From Deltaproteobacteria bacterium (GTDB taxonomy: Bacteria; Myxococcota_A; Polyangia; Haliangiales; JADYYK01), in the NCBI GenBank assembly GCA_020853705.1, contig JADYYK010000117.1, positions 1 to 45,621 on the forward strand: a stretch of DNA of 45,621 nt. Direction: 5' to 3'. The translations under genes were made by a program, and so were the position numbers. Shown one piece after another: positions 9,722 through 20,114 of the stretch. Position 1 is the first letter of the stretch; every line of letters starts with the position of its first letter. Under the pieces are notes generated by a model. The model made no database searches and was not told the origin of the DNA. It worked only from the letters and a program-made list of their open reading frames with translations.

Positions 9722-12700
9722 TCACCGGTAGGCCCCCTGGGGCATGGGCGGGGGCGGTGGCATACCTCCCCCGTGGTGACCACCGGGGTCATCCTGGTTG
9801 GCCATGGCCACGCGCAGGCGCGAGTAGTCCTCGGCCAGGTAGTAGCGCACCAGCTCGAGGCCGCCGACGACGGCGCCCAGGGCGACGGCGCCGTTGGGAT
9901 CCACGGCCAGGTCTTCGTTGGCCAGGCGCGCCAGGGCGCGGCATGCGGCGGCGATGTCGTCGCATGCCAGCATGCCGGCGCGGTTGGCGGTCAGCATCAG
10001 GGAGTGGAACAGCTCGTCGGGCTCGACCCCGGCGGGCATCCCGACCAGGCGCTCCAGCGCCTTCGCGGTCTTGCGCGGCAAGTTGTGCACGAACTCGTTG
10101 GCCGAGGCGGGGCGGTCGCTCTCCGGCAGCAGCAGCGCCTTGAGCAGCTCCCAGGCCTCCAGGCGCTCGCGGGTGGCGAAGCGCAGCAGCGGGGCGTAGC
10201 CGCCGCGCACGATCTCGAAGGCGCGGCCCAGCACGAAGCGGCGCTCCGACGGGTCCGGCCGCATCAGCAGGGTGCGATCGATGGCCACGGTCGGGCGCGG
10301 GATCTCGGTGACGATGAGCAGGCCCGGGACCTTGTCGGCCACGATGACCTCGCAGTCGACCGCCATCATCTTCATCATCTCGGTCACGTCGGCGCGCGCC
10401 GCCATGTCGATGTCGGGCAGGGTGCCGATGGGGGCCGCGTGCTCGCCCAGGCTGGGCGGCGGCAGCCCGTCAATCAACTCGTGCCGGACCATGGCGTAGG
10501 CCTCCATGATCGGGCTGCGCATGGCGGGCGGCAGCAGGGCCTGGCGCCGGGTCTCCTCGCTGACCACGCCACGTCGCATCTGCTGGCGCGCCGAGCGGGC
10601 GCGGTTCAGCGCGGTCTTCTCGTCGCCCTCGGAGTAGCCCAGGAGGTCGAGCACCGCGAGCACGCGCATGGCGCGCTCGCGATCACCGGCGCGCTCGTAG
10701 AGCTGGCCGAGCAGACGGAAGGCCGGGGCGTGGCGCAGGTCGGTGGTCAGCACGCGGCCGACCTCGGCGATGGCGCGCTCGAGATCGGTGCCGGCGTAGA
10801 TCTCGGCCAGCGCGACGCGGTCCTCCAGGGACTCGGGCTCGACCGCGAGGATGCCGCGGTAGGCCTCGATGGCGGCGGCGCGATCGCCGGCGGCCAGCAG
10901 GATGCGCGCCAGGCCGCGCTGCAGCGGCACGGCCTCGCGCGGGCCACCGCGCTCCATGGCGGCGTGCGCTGCCGTGATGAGGTGCGACTCGGCGCTGCGA
11001 CGGTCGCCGGCGTCGGCGGCCTTGCGCGCCAGCGCCAGCGCGGGCGGTGCATAGGCGGGGTCCAGCTCGACGGCGCGGCGGTAGCGTGACGCCGCCTGCT
11101 GCAGGTTGCCCTGCGCCTCGATGACCCGGCCGAGGTAGTAGTAGTAGCGCGCCAGCGCCTCGGGCGGCGCGGTCTCGCCGGGCTGCGCCGCCAGATCGAT
11201 CAGCTTCTCGATGGTCTTCTGCGCCTCCTGGTGGCGCCCGATGAGGTACAGCTCCTGGGCCAGCTGGTAGTGCGCCTCGCGGTGGGTGGGCTGCAGCCGC
11301 AGCACCTCGCGCAGGGAGTTGACCGCGCGCGCCGGATCCATCATGCCGTCGCCGAAGATCTCGGCCAGGCGGAACAGGCCGCGGATGCGCTGCGCCTCGG
11401 GCGGCCGGCGCTCGAGGTACTTCTCGAGGTCGCGGGCGGCGTCGCCATAGCGGCGCAGGCGGATGTGCAGGTCGACCAGGGCGTCGAGGATCTCGGGATC
11501 GTCGGGCGCCAGCCGCTCGGCCTCCTCGTGCAGGCGCATCGCGTTGTCGAGCTCGCCAGCCCGCTCGGCCAGATCGGCCTGGGCGCCGAGGACGCGGGCC
11601 AGCGCGGCGCCAGCGTCGCGGCGACGGTAGATCTTCTCCAGCTCGCGGAAGGTGGCGTTGAAGTCGTAAGCGTCGGGCTGCTGCTGGGCCAGGCGGCGCA
11701 GCTCCTCGAGGGCGCCCAGGTTGTCGGGCTTGATCTCGAGCGCGATGACCAGGCTCTCCGCGGCGCCGCGCGGATCGCTGGTGCGCATCGCGACGATGCC
11801 GCGCTTGGTATAGAAGGCGCTGCGCTCCGAGGGCTCGCCTTCGCGCATCGCCTTCTGCGACAGCGCGGCGCCCAGCGGCGCGGCCTGGCCCCACTCCTGG
11901 CGGCTGAAGTGCAGCTCGAACAGCGCCTTGTTCGCGGGCAGACAGTCGGGATCGACCGCCAGGGCCGACTCGAAGTAGTGCAGCGCGCGCGCCGCGTCAC
12001 CGAGCTTGTCGCCATAGATCTGGCCGATCTGGGCGAACACGCCGGCGCGCTCCTTGTCCTCCTGCCACAGCTTCACTTCCAGCTCGAGCGACTGGATGAC
12101 GCGGGCCCAGTCCTGCTTGCGCAGGTAGAGATCGCGCATGCCGTGCACGGCGGGCAGGCAAGACGGTGACGTCTTGATGGCCGCGTCGTAGTAGCGGATG
12201 GCGTCCTCTTCCTTGCCGAACTTGGACTCCATCACCGAGCCGCACTTGAAGTACAGCAGCGCCTTCACGTTGCGGTCGTTGGTGACCCGGATCTGGCGCC
12301 GCGTGACATCGATGAACTCGACCCACTTCTCGGTCGATTCGTAGATGCGCGCCAGCGCGTCCAGCGCCTCCTTGTGGCCGGGCGAGATCTCCAGGATCTT
12401 GCGGTAGTGATCGACCGCGCGGTTCTCGTCGCGCAGGCCCTCCTCGCAGATGGCGGCGATGCGCGCGTACAGCGTGACCGCGGCGTCGCCCGCCGGGGCC
12501 AGCGCCAGCCGCGTGGTCAGGATGCGCACCAGCGCCTCCCAGTCGCGCTGGCGCTCGTAGAAGCGCTCCAGGGCGTCGAGCGCCTCGCTGTCGCCGGGCT
12601 CGACCTCGACGATGCGCGAGTAGAAGCGCGCGGCCTCGGCGGCGTCCTTGAGCTTGGCGGCGGCGACGCGGGCGGCGCGACGCAGGGTCTCCAGCTTGCG

Positions 12701-15700
12701 CTCGTCGTCGGAGATGAGGTCGGCGCGCTTCTCGTAGGCGCGGATCAGGCCGACCCAGTCCGACTGCTGCGAGAAGATCGACTCCAGGAACTTCACCGCG
12801 GTGTCGTTGTCGGGGTCGAGCTCGATGACGCGCAGGTAGCTGGCGGCGGCCTCGCCGGGCTGGCCGAGGTACTGCAGCTGGATCTGGCCGCGGCGCGCGT
12901 ACAGGTCACCGAGGCGATAGGCGCGGGCGGCGCGCGTCTCGACCAGCGCGATGGCCGCGTCATAGAGGTGCATGGCGTCGAGCCAGCGCTCGCGCTTGTA
13001 GCAGAGCCGCTCCAGCGCCGTGAACAGCGCGCGGTTCGAGGGCGACAGCTCGAAGGCGTTGCGCAGAGCGGCGATGGCCTGGTCGACCTCGTTGCGGCGA
13101 TCGCGCAGCTCGCCGACGCGCTGCCAGACGTCGGCGCGCGCGGTCTTGTCGACGGTCGCCGCCGCGGTGGCCTCGAGGATGCGCAGCAGCTCCGGCTCGC
13201 GCGACAGCCGCGTGTACAGATCGGTCAGCGCCACCAGCGCCGGCATGTGCGCGGGATCGATCTGCAGCACGCCCTCGAAGGCGTGCGCGGCCTCGACCGC
13301 GCGATCCAGCTTCTCGCGGCGGATCTCGCCGAGGCGCATCAGGAGCTCGATGCGGTGCGCCGGCTCGGCGGTCGACAGGGCCAGGAGCTCGCGCTCGATG
13401 GCCTCGGCCAGCTCGCCCCACTTGCCGCGGCTCTCCAGGTGCTTGGTCAGCGCGTGGTGGCTGGCGCGCTCGGTGGGATCCAGCTCGGTGGCGCGGCGAT
13501 AGAAGCGCCCCGCGGCCTCGCCGTCGCCGAGGCGGTCCTCGTACAGCGCGGCCAGCCCGCGCGCGACCTTGGCGGCCTCGCGCGCGTCCTCGAGCAGCTC
13601 GAGCTCGACACGACGGACCTCGCCGAGATCGCTCCAGCGCTCCAGCTTCTCCAGCGCCTCGCCCAGGGTGTGCACGTTGCGCTGCGTGCGCGGGGCCCGG
13701 CGCATGGCCTCGGCCAGCTCCTCCCAGCGCCCGTCGCGGCGACACAGCCGCTCCAGCCCGAGCAGCGCGGTGGTGTTGGCGGGGTCGAGCTCCAGCGCGC
13801 CGCGGAACGCGACCAGCACCGCCGCCGAGTCGCCCTCCAGCTGATCGGCGTAGCGCGCGATCTCCAGCTGCAGGGTGACCAGGCGCGTGGTGGTGCCGGC
13901 GTCGCGCACCTGGCCGACGACGTGGCCGGCGTTGAGCAGGTCGACCTCGCGCCGCAGCACGCCGAGCAGATCACCCAGCCGCTTGGCCTTGCGGTACTGC
14001 CCCTGCAGGGCGCGCAGCGCATCGAGCGAGCGCACGTCGCGCTGCAGCGCGCGCTCGTACGCGTCGCGCGCGGCGTCGTCGTTCTTGAGCTGGCGCTCCT
14101 GGATCTCGCCGATCTCGAACAGCAGGCGGCTGGCCCGCGCGGGATCGTCCGACAGCGTGACCGCGCGCTCGCGCAGCTCGATGCCGCGAGCCCAATCCCC
14201 GGTGTCACCGAGCAGATCGGCCAGCGCCGCCAGCAGGCCGGTGTCGTTGGGGGACAGCTCGAGGCCGCGCTCCAGGTGGGCACGCGCGGCGCGCGGGTCG
14301 CCCAGCTTGCTGGCGGTGACGCGTCCGAGCTCGCGCAGCACCATGGCGCGGGTGGCGTCGTCGGCCAGCAGCGGCGCCATGTCGCGCAGGTTGCCGGCCA
14401 GATCGGCCCAGCGCTGCGCGCGACGCTGCTGCGCCGCCAGCGCCGCGTGCGCAAACACGTTGCCGGGATCCTTCTTGAGCGCGGCACCGAACGACTCCTC
14501 GGCGTCGCGGCCGATGCCGGTCGACACCAGCGCCTGCAGGCCGGCGGCGACGTGCCAGAAGCCGGCGGTGCGGTCGTCGTCGACCATGCGCGCCAGCTTC
14601 TTGTAGGCCTCGGCCAGGCGGTTGCGATCGCGCGCGCGCCGCGCCATGCGCGCCAGATCCTCCAGCCCGGCGACGTCGGCGTCACCTTGCATGGAGGCCC
14701 GGCGCAGCCCGGCCGCCGCCTCCAGATCGCTCAGGCGCGACTCCGCCACCGCGGCTGCGGCGCGGTAGGCGGCTGGACGCAGATCCCCGCGCGCTTGCCC
14801 GAACGCCTCCAGCAGGCCGACCAGCTCGCGGTTCTTGCTCCGGGTCAAGTGCAGGCGCGCCAGCGCGCGCATGGTGCCGGGGTCGCCGGCGTCGCCCTGG
14901 AACAGCTCGCCGTACAGCTCGGTGGCCAGCTCGCCGTCGGTCACGCGGGCGTCGGCCAGCTCGGCGGCGCGGCGCAGGTAGGAGCGCCCGAGCCCGGCGT
15001 GGCCAGCGATGCGCGACAGATCGCGACACGCCGACGCCGCGTCCTCCCAGGCCTTGCCCAGGATGCCGAGGCGGCGCCGCGCGAACAGCGCCAGCCGCGC
15101 GCCGAAGCCCGAGGTCCCGCTCTCGGCCACCGACAGCAGCACGTACAGCGAGCGCGCCTCCTCGCTGGAGCCGCCCAGCTCGAGGTGCTCGGCGAGGCGG
15201 AAGCTGGTGGCGGCGCGCTCGACCCGCGCGCTCGGCTCGGGATCCAGCACCGCCAGCTTGCGGCGGTACAGCTCGACCAGATCGGGGCCGGCGCTCGGGG
15301 CCGCGGGGCGTGCGCCTGGCTTGGCGAAGCGCGCCGCACTCTTGACCTCGGCGAGCTCGATCAGGCGCTCCAGCGCGTAGGGCTGGGTGAACTCGGCGCC
15401 GCGCGCGCGCTGCAGCGGATCCAGCGCGCGTTCGGGATCGTTCATGCGGTCGCTGAGGACGTGCGCCGCCTCGATGAGACAGTCGAGCGGCACGTCCCCG
15501 GCCGCCGTGGTGGCGCCCGCCGGGGGCGGCTTGAGCAGGTGCTCGACCAGGCCCGCGTGATCCCCCGCGACCGCCAGCGCCAGCGACATCAGCTCCCGGG
15601 TCGCGGGGTCCGACGGCGCGATGCGCAGCGCGCGCTGGATGCTGGCCGCGGCGCGGGCACCGTCGGCGAAGCGCCACAGCCAGGCCTCGGCCAGGTCGCG

Positions 15701-16435
15701 CGCGATCAGGAAGCTGGACGAGGGGCTGAGGCCGCCGGAGCCTCCGAGGGCAGTCTGGCCGCGCGCCAGCTCGTCCTCCAGGGCGGCCACTGTGGCGGCG
15801 TCACCGCTGGACACCGCCAGCGCGACACGCAGCCGCGGCGCCACCGGGTGCTGCGGCCCGGCCGAGGCCAGGTGACGCTGCGCTGTGCTGGCGTCCTCGA
15901 GGACATCCAGGTGAAGCAGGCCCAGCAGGGCGTACAGATCGGCCTGTCGCGCCAGATCCTTCTGCGCGCCCGCCTCTCGCAGCGCCAGGCCGGCCAGCTC
16001 TTCCACGATGCTGGGCTCGATGGCGCCGCGCTGCCCCGCCGGGGCCGGGGGGGGGGAGGACGATGAGCTGGTCGGGACCGCTGGCAGCACCGGCACTGGG
16101 GGTGGCGGCGGACCGCTGCCCGGCGGTGGCGCCAGCGCGGCCATCGGTCCGGTCGAGTTCGACACCGGGGCGCCGATGGTCACCGGCTTGGTGGGATCCT
16201 CGGGCTCCTCGTATTCGCCCGTGCCCGTGCCCGCTCCCGCGCCCGCGCCCGCCACGCCCGGCAGCTCGGTGCCCACGGCCGTCGGTCCAGACACGCCCGC
16301 CACACCTGGAGCTGGCGCGGCTGGTCCAGCGGTCGGGCTCGAACCAGCCACGTCCGCAGGCAGCGGAGGAGGCTTGGGTCGCCCCTCGCTGAGCGGGTTG
16401 CTCATGGAGCCCACATTTGCATGCCGGTCGGCCAT
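9722..16435 (-). CDS. Giant TPR-repeat protein (2237 residues)
   Basis: One open frame of 2237 residues. The first about 140 residues are Pro/Ala/Gly/Ser-rich; residues about 145-1850 are continuous TPR-like helices (for example KAWEDAASACRDLSRI, RDEVDQ-type and AEAARFYSRIVEVEPGDSEALDALERFY). The last about 360 residues are not TPR and contain RRFVLGRAFEIVRGG and LIVTEIPRPTVAIDRTLL, ending in a Gly/Pro-rich tail. There is no signal peptide or membrane helix, so it should be cytoplasmic. The C-terminal part vaguely resembles M48-type peptidase helices but has no HExxH, so any such link is a guess. Start codons at 16435 and 16405 are both possible; neither has a strong ribosome site. A run of ten G (16047-16056, plus strand) lies in the N-terminal coding part. 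Likely a large assembly scaffold; partners unknown. Confidence 0.85.
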   Translation of the reverse strand: MADRHANVGSMSNPLSEGRPKPPPLPADVAGSSPTAGPAAPAPGVAGVSGPTAVGTELPGVAGAGAGAGTGTGEYEEPEDPTKPVTIGAPVSNSTGPMAALAPPPGSGPPPPPVPVLPAVPTSSSSSPPPAPAGQRGAIEPSIVEELAGLALREAGAQKDLARQADLYALLGLLHLDVLEDASTAQRHLASAGPQHPVAPRLRVALAVSSGDAATVAALEDELARGQTALGGSGGLSPSSSFLIARDLAEAWLWRFADGARAAASIQRALRIAPSDPATRELMSLALAVAGDHAGLVEHLLKPPPAGATTAAGDVPLDCLIEAAHVLSDRMNDPERALDPLQRARGAEFTQPYALERLIELAEVKSAARFAKPGARPAAPSAGPDLVELYRRKLAVLDPEPSARVERAATSFRLAEHLELGGSSEEARSLYVLLSVAESGTSGFGARLALFARRRLGILGKAWEDAASACRDLSRIAGHAGLGRSYLRRAAELADARVTDGELATELYGELFQGDAGDPGTMRALARLHLTRSKNRELVGLLEAFGQARGDLRPAAYRAAAAVAESRLSDLEAAAGLRRASMQGDADVAGLEDLARMARRARDRNRLAEAYKKLARMVDDDRTAGFWHVAAGLQALVSTGIGRDAEESFGAALKKDPGNVFAHAALAAQQRRAQRWADLAGNLRDMAPLLADDATRAMVLRELGRVTASKLGDPRAARAHLERGLELSPNDTGLLAALADLLGDTGDWARGIELRERAVTLSDDPARASRLLFEIGEIQERQLKNDDAARDAYERALQRDVRSLDALRALQGQYRKAKRLGDLLGVLRREVDLLNAGHVVGQVRDAGTTTRLVTLQLEIARYADQLEGDSAAVLVAFRGALELDPANTTALLGLERLCRRDGRWEELAEAMRRAPRTQRNVHTLGEALEKLERWSDLGEVRRVELELLEDAREAAKVARGLAALYEDRLGDGEAAGRFYRRATELDPTERASHHALTKHLESRGKWGELAEAIERELLALSTAEPAHRIELLMRLGEIRREKLDRAVEAAHAFEGVLQIDPAHMPALVALTDLYTRLSREPELLRILEATAAATVDKTARADVWQRVGELRDRRNEVDQAIAALRNAFELSPSNRALFTALERLCYKRERWLDAMHLYDAAIALVETRAARAYRLGDLYARRGQIQLQYLGQPGEAAASYLRVIELDPDNDTAVKFLESIFSQQSDWVGLIRAYEKRADLISDDERKLETLRRAARVAAAKLKDAAEAARFYSRIVEVEPGDSEALDALERFYERQRDWEALVRILTTRLALAPAGDAAVTLYARIAAICEEGLRDENRAVDHYRKILEISPGHKEALDALARIYESTEKWVEFIDVTRRQIRVTNDRNVKALLYFKCGSVMESKFGKEEDAIRYYDAAIKTSPSCLPAVHGMRDLYLRKQDWARVIQSLELEVKLWQEDKERAGVFAQIGQIYGDKLGDAARALHYFESALAVDPDCLPANKALFELHFSRQEWGQAAPLGAALSQKAMREGEPSERSAFYTKRGIVAMRTSDPRGAAESLVIALEIKPDNLGALEELRRLAQQQPDAYDFNATFRELEKIYRRRDAGAALARVLGAQADLAERAGELDNAMRLHEEAERLAPDDPEILDALVDLHIRLRRYGDAARDLEKYLERRPPEAQRIRGLFRLAEIFGDGMMDPARAVNSLREVLRLQPTHREAHYQLAQELYLIGRHQEAQKTIEKLIDLAAQPGETAPPEALARYYYYLGRVIEAQGNLQQAASRYRRAVELDPAYAPPALALARKAADAGDRRSAESHLITAAHAAMERGGPREAVPLQRGLARILLAAGDRAAAIEAYRGILAVEPESLEDRVALAEIYAGTDLERAIAEVGRVLTTDLRHAPAFRLLGQLYERAGDRERAMRVLAVLDLLGYSEGDEKTALNRARSARQQMRRGVVSEETRRQALLPPAMRSPIMEAYAMVRHELIDGLPPPSLGEHAAPIGTLPDIDMAARADVTEMMKMMAVDCEVIVADKVPGLLIVTEIPRPTVAIDRTLLMRPDPSERRFVLGRAFEIVRGGYAPLLRFATRERLEAWELLKALLLPESDRPASANEFVHNLPRKTAKALERLVGMPAGVEPDELFHSLMLTANRAGMLACDDIAAACRALARLANEDLAVDPNGAVALGAVVGGLELVRYYLAEDYSRLRVAMANQDDPGGHHGGGMPPPPPMPQGAYR

Positions 16436-16515
16436 CGATCATGACGGATCTCGCGACGCGTGTCTAGAAGTGCCCTGAACTTCAGAACACCCCCACATGC
16501 GACAAGGTGCGATGC

Positions 16516-16531
16516 GCGGAGCATGCTCCGC
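16516..16531. promoter_or_regulatory. 16-bp perfect palindrome between divergent genes
   Basis: GCGGAGCATGCTCCGC is a perfect palindrome in the gap between the giant TPR gene (minus) and the HATPase gene (plus). It ends 27 bases before the -35 box of the promoter at 16559-16588, a place suited to an operator or activator site. It could also fold as a hairpin in a transcript from the minus side. Confidence 0.45.
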
Positions 16532-16558
16532 CATGCACGGAGGCCGCCGTGAGGTTCA

Positions 16559-16588
16559 TTGACCTGGTGTCCACTGTCGCGATAAAAT
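16559..16588 (+). promoter_or_regulatory. Sigma-70-like promoter for the first pseudo-receiver/HATPase gene
   Basis: TTGACC (16559-16564) and TAAAAT (16583-16588) are separated by 18 bases; each box matches five of six consensus bases. The predicted transcript start (about 16594-16596) falls on the GTG start codon at 16595, and no Shine-Dalgarno sequence precedes that codon, so the message may be leaderless. Confidence 0.6.
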
Positions 16589-16594
16589 TCCAAC

Positions 16595-17581
16595 GTGACT
16601 CATCCACGTGCGATCTGCGTGACTCAGGACCCGACGCTGCGCAAGGTCCTGCAGCGGACCCTGAGCGCGGTAGGGACCCAGGTCAGCTTCGTGGACGACT
16701 GTGCCGATGTCGTCATCCCACCGCCGCCCGGCCCGTCGGACCCCGATGCTCGCCTCGTCGTGTTTGCCGATCAGTCGGCGCGACGCCAGCCCAGCTGGGC
16801 CAGCCTGCTGCTGCGCGCCGGCGACTGCGCCAAGGTCGTCGTGCTCGGCGAGCCGCTGGACGCGGGGCCATCGCTCGATCTGCTCGAGCATCCGCCCTGC
16901 GACAACGTCATCGGCCATGACGAGCAGCCCGCCGACGAGGACGAGCTGGTGGTCACCGGCTCCAAGCTGGCGCATCCCGAGGGCGGCATCTTCGGCCTCG
17001 AGAAGTACCTGGCCTGGGGCGTCAACGTGCACGAGCACGAGGTCCGCACCTACGACGACAAGCGCCGCGTGGTCCTCGAGTGTGCCGCCTTCGCCAAGGA
17101 GGTCGGCGCGCGCAACCAGCTGGTCGCGCGCATCGAGGCCGTCGCCGACGAGCTCCTGATGAACGCGCTCTATGACGCGCCGGCCTCGCGCAACGCCAGC
17201 CTGCGTGGCGAGCTTCTTGGCAAGGCGCGCCCCGGCGGCGGTCCGGTCAGCACGGCGACGGCGGTGTTCCGCTTCGCGCACGACGGCAAGCACTTCGCGC
17301 TGTCGGCGCGGGACAGCTTCGGCACCCTGAAGAAGGGCGCCATCATCGAGCACCTGGCGCGCGCCCGGCTGGAGCAGGGCAGCCCGCTGCAGGCCACCGG
17401 CGGAGGCGCGGGCCTCGGCCTCTACTTCGTGCTGGCCTCTTCATCGCGTCTGATAGTCAACGTCGAGCCCGATAAGTCGACCGAGGTCATCTGTCTGTTC
17501 GATCTGCGGGTCAAGACCAAGGACGCCAAGGGCGCCCGGTCGCTGCACATCTTCACTGGCAAGGACGCGCCCAAGGCCTAG
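16595..17581 (+). CDS. Pseudo-receiver/HATPase protein, paralogue 1
   Basis: This 328-residue protein has an N-terminal receiver-like region (about 1-120) with an Asp at a beta-3-like position (Asp59, VVFADQS) but no acidic pair and no clear conserved Lys, so it looks degenerate. A middle motif GIFGLEKYLAWG (131-142) leads to a GHKL-type ATPase: N-box DELLMNALYDAP (Asn190), G1-like RDSFGTL (Asp240, lacking the usual D.G.G) and G2 GGGAGLGLYFV (about 269-279). There is no His-box, so it is not a classical sensor kinase; the HATPase is nearer RsbW/RsbT-like switch kinases in layout. Two paralogues lie at 21465 and 34216. The GTG start is supported by the promoter directly upstream. A STAS partner is likely by analogy but not shown. 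Confidence 0.8.
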   Translation: MTHPRAICVTQDPTLRKVLQRTLSAVGTQVSFVDDCADVVIPPPPGPSDPDARLVVFADQSARRQPSWASLLLRAGDCAKVVVLGEPLDAGPSLDLLEHPPCDNVIGHDEQPADEDELVVTGSKLAHPEGGIFGLEKYLAWGVNVHEHEVRTYDDKRRVVLECAAFAKEVGARNQLVARIEAVADELLMNALYDAPASRNASLRGELLGKARPGGGPVSTATAVFRFAHDGKHFALSARDSFGTLKKGAIIEHLARARLEQGSPLQATGGGAGLGLYFVLASSSRLIVNVEPDKSTEVICLFDLRVKTKDAKGARSLHIFTGKDAPKA

Positions 17582-17585
17582 CCGG

Positions 17586-17684
17586 TCTGGCCCGAGTCTG
17601 GCCCGATTCTGGCCCGATTCTGGCCCGAGTCTGGCCCGAGTCTGGCCCGAGTCTGGCCCGAGCCTGGCCCGAGCCTGGCCCGAG
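17586..17684. repeat. 11-bp tandem repeat, nine copies
   Basis: Nine copies of TCTGGCCCGAG (variants ending GAT or starting CCT) run without gaps from 17586 to 17684. They begin five bases after the HATPase stop and end at the stop of the convergent 81-residue gene. The period is close to one DNA helical turn. It is non-coding; a role in termination, in blocking convergent transcription or in protein binding is possible but unproven. Confidence 0.93.
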
Positions 17685-17685
17685 T

Positions 17686-17931
17686 CTAGGTCGCGGCGGC
17701 CCAGCTGCGGGCCACCAGGATGGCGAGGGCGGCCTTGATCCGCTGGGCGGGGAGGCGGGTCATGATCTCGGCGGCGAGCAGGGCCTGAAAGCGGGTGAAG
17801 TCCAGCCCCAGCACGGTCTCGCCATCGAGGTCGGCGCGTGCCAGGATGTCCGCCAGCCGCTCGGTCGACACCCCGAGCAGCGCCGCGGCTCGCGCGATCG
17901 ACAGCATCCATGGGCTGGTCGGAGTGGACAT
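17686..17931 (-). CDS. Small hypothetical protein (81 residues)
   Basis: This small frame has the composition of a real protein: an all-helical pattern with SIARAAALLGVSTERLADIL, which resembles a helix-turn-helix or small adaptor, and LDFTRFQALLAAEIM. It has no signal peptide or Cys. The ATG at 17931 has only a weak purine-rich site upstream. The stop abuts the 11-bp tandem array. Its start lies 40 bases from the start of the divergent secreted-protein gene. I do not recognise the family; a DNA-binding role is only a possibility. It may be a chance frame, since GC-rich DNA produces many. Confidence 0.5.
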   Translation of the reverse strand: MSTPTSPWMLSIARAAALLGVSTERLADILARADLDGETVLGLDFTRFQALLAAEIMTRLPAQRIKAALAILVARSWAAAT

Positions 17932-17971
17932 GCGCAGATCTCAGCCTGATCATCCTCCCGTTTCGATCGAC

Positions 17972-18706
17972 ATGCAAACTTCATCGCGATATCGGCCAAT
18001 AACGCGACGCGTCGTGAGATGCCTCGCCGCCCTCGCCGTCCTCGTCTTCCTCGTCTTTACCTTCTCCTTCGCCCGCCCCGCCGCGGCCATGAGCATCCGC
18101 GTCTCGCGTCGCCCGCTGGCCTGGTCGGTCGATGGCAGCAAGCTGCTGGCGGTCGAGGTCCAGGATGGCCCCGAGGGTGGCGGCTCGCTGACCTACCTCG
18201 TGGTCAGCGCCAGCGCGCCCCACTACCTGCGCTTCGAGGTGTCGTCCGACTTCAGCCCCGGCGGCGGCGGCACCCCGCAGAAGATCTCGAGCAAGGCCTG
18301 CAGGGCCGCCATGGCCAGGCTCGCCAGGCTGGTCACCCGGCGACAGTTCCCCGGCCTCGCGCTCGAGACCGCCCGCTGCGCGCGCAAGGACCGCCTCGAT
18401 CTGGTGCGCGTCCCCGACAAGCAGCGCGAGGCCTTCGCGGCGACCGCCTTCAACGGCACCGGCGCGCTGACGCTCGGCGACCTGACGCTGACCCTGACGC
18501 TCGACGCCGCCACGCTGACCCGCGCCGGGAGCAGGCTCGGCCGCTGGCCGCTGAAGCCGCCGCCCGACGTCACGGTCAGCGAGCTCGAGGCCTGGCTGGA
18601 GCCCGGCCACCGCATGCTGCTGGTCGCCAGCGAGGGTGGCCTGCAGCTCGTGCTGGCCTCACCCACCGGGGATCTCGGCAAGCTGACGCCGATCCTGCTG
18701 CGGTGA
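17972..18706 (+). CDS. Hypothetical secreted protein
   Basis: This 244-residue protein has an Arg-rich N terminus and a hydrophobic signal segment (about 16-36, ending PAAA), followed by a beta-rich body with repeated patterns (SLTYLVVSASAPHYLRFEV, LTLGDLTLTLTLDAATL). The ATG at 17972 is chosen because it begins the signal peptide; the frame is open further upstream but runs against the divergent small gene. Two Cys (around 109 and 132) could form a disulphide. No family was recognised. It lies convergent to the Ser/Thr kinase gene, with 35 bases between the stops. It is probably periplasmic or surface-exposed. Confidence 0.7.
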   Translation: MQTSSRYRPITRRVVRCLAALAVLVFLVFTFSFARPAAAMSIRVSRRPLAWSVDGSKLLAVEVQDGPEGGGSLTYLVVSASAPHYLRFEVSSDFSPGGGGTPQKISSKACRAAMARLARLVTRRQFPGLALETARCARKDRLDLVRVPDKQREAFAATAFNGTGALTLGDLTLTLTLDAATLTRAGSRLGRWPLKPPPDVTVSELEAWLEPGHRMLLVASEGGLQLVLASPTGDLGKLTPILLR

Positions 18707-18741
18707 CCTCGGGCTTGCTTGTGTGAGGCCGCGCGCCCGCC

Positions 18742-20046
<1,305 letters not shown>

Positions 20047-20066
20047 GCGTTCCTTCTGTCACCACT

Positions 20067-20114
20067 GCTTCACCATCAGCTTCGCCACTTGCTTCACCAC
20101 TTGCTTCACCATTT
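20067..20114. repeat. 12-bp tandem repeat, four copies
   Basis: Four imperfect copies of GCTTCACCACTT lie at 20067-20114, between the TPR-PEGA gene and the kinase gene on the minus strand. The last copy overlaps the final codons and stop of the TPR-PEGA gene. Copies differ by one to three bases. It probably arose by slippage and sets the spacing between the two genes. Confidence 0.85.

Noticed and set aside
9722..10600. Active metallopeptidase domain at the C terminus of the giant TPR protein
   Set aside because: No HExxH or other zinc-peptidase motif is present; similarity to M48 helices is impressionistic.
12374..16066. Long plus-strand frame opposite the giant TPR gene
   Set aside because: Its product is repetitive Ala/Gly/Arg/Leu/Gln-rich with no domain, and it mirrors TPR codons; it is a shadow of GC-rich coding DNA.
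17586..17684. Tandem array as a CRISPR
   Set aside because: Units are contiguous 11-mers without spacers, and no cas gene is present.
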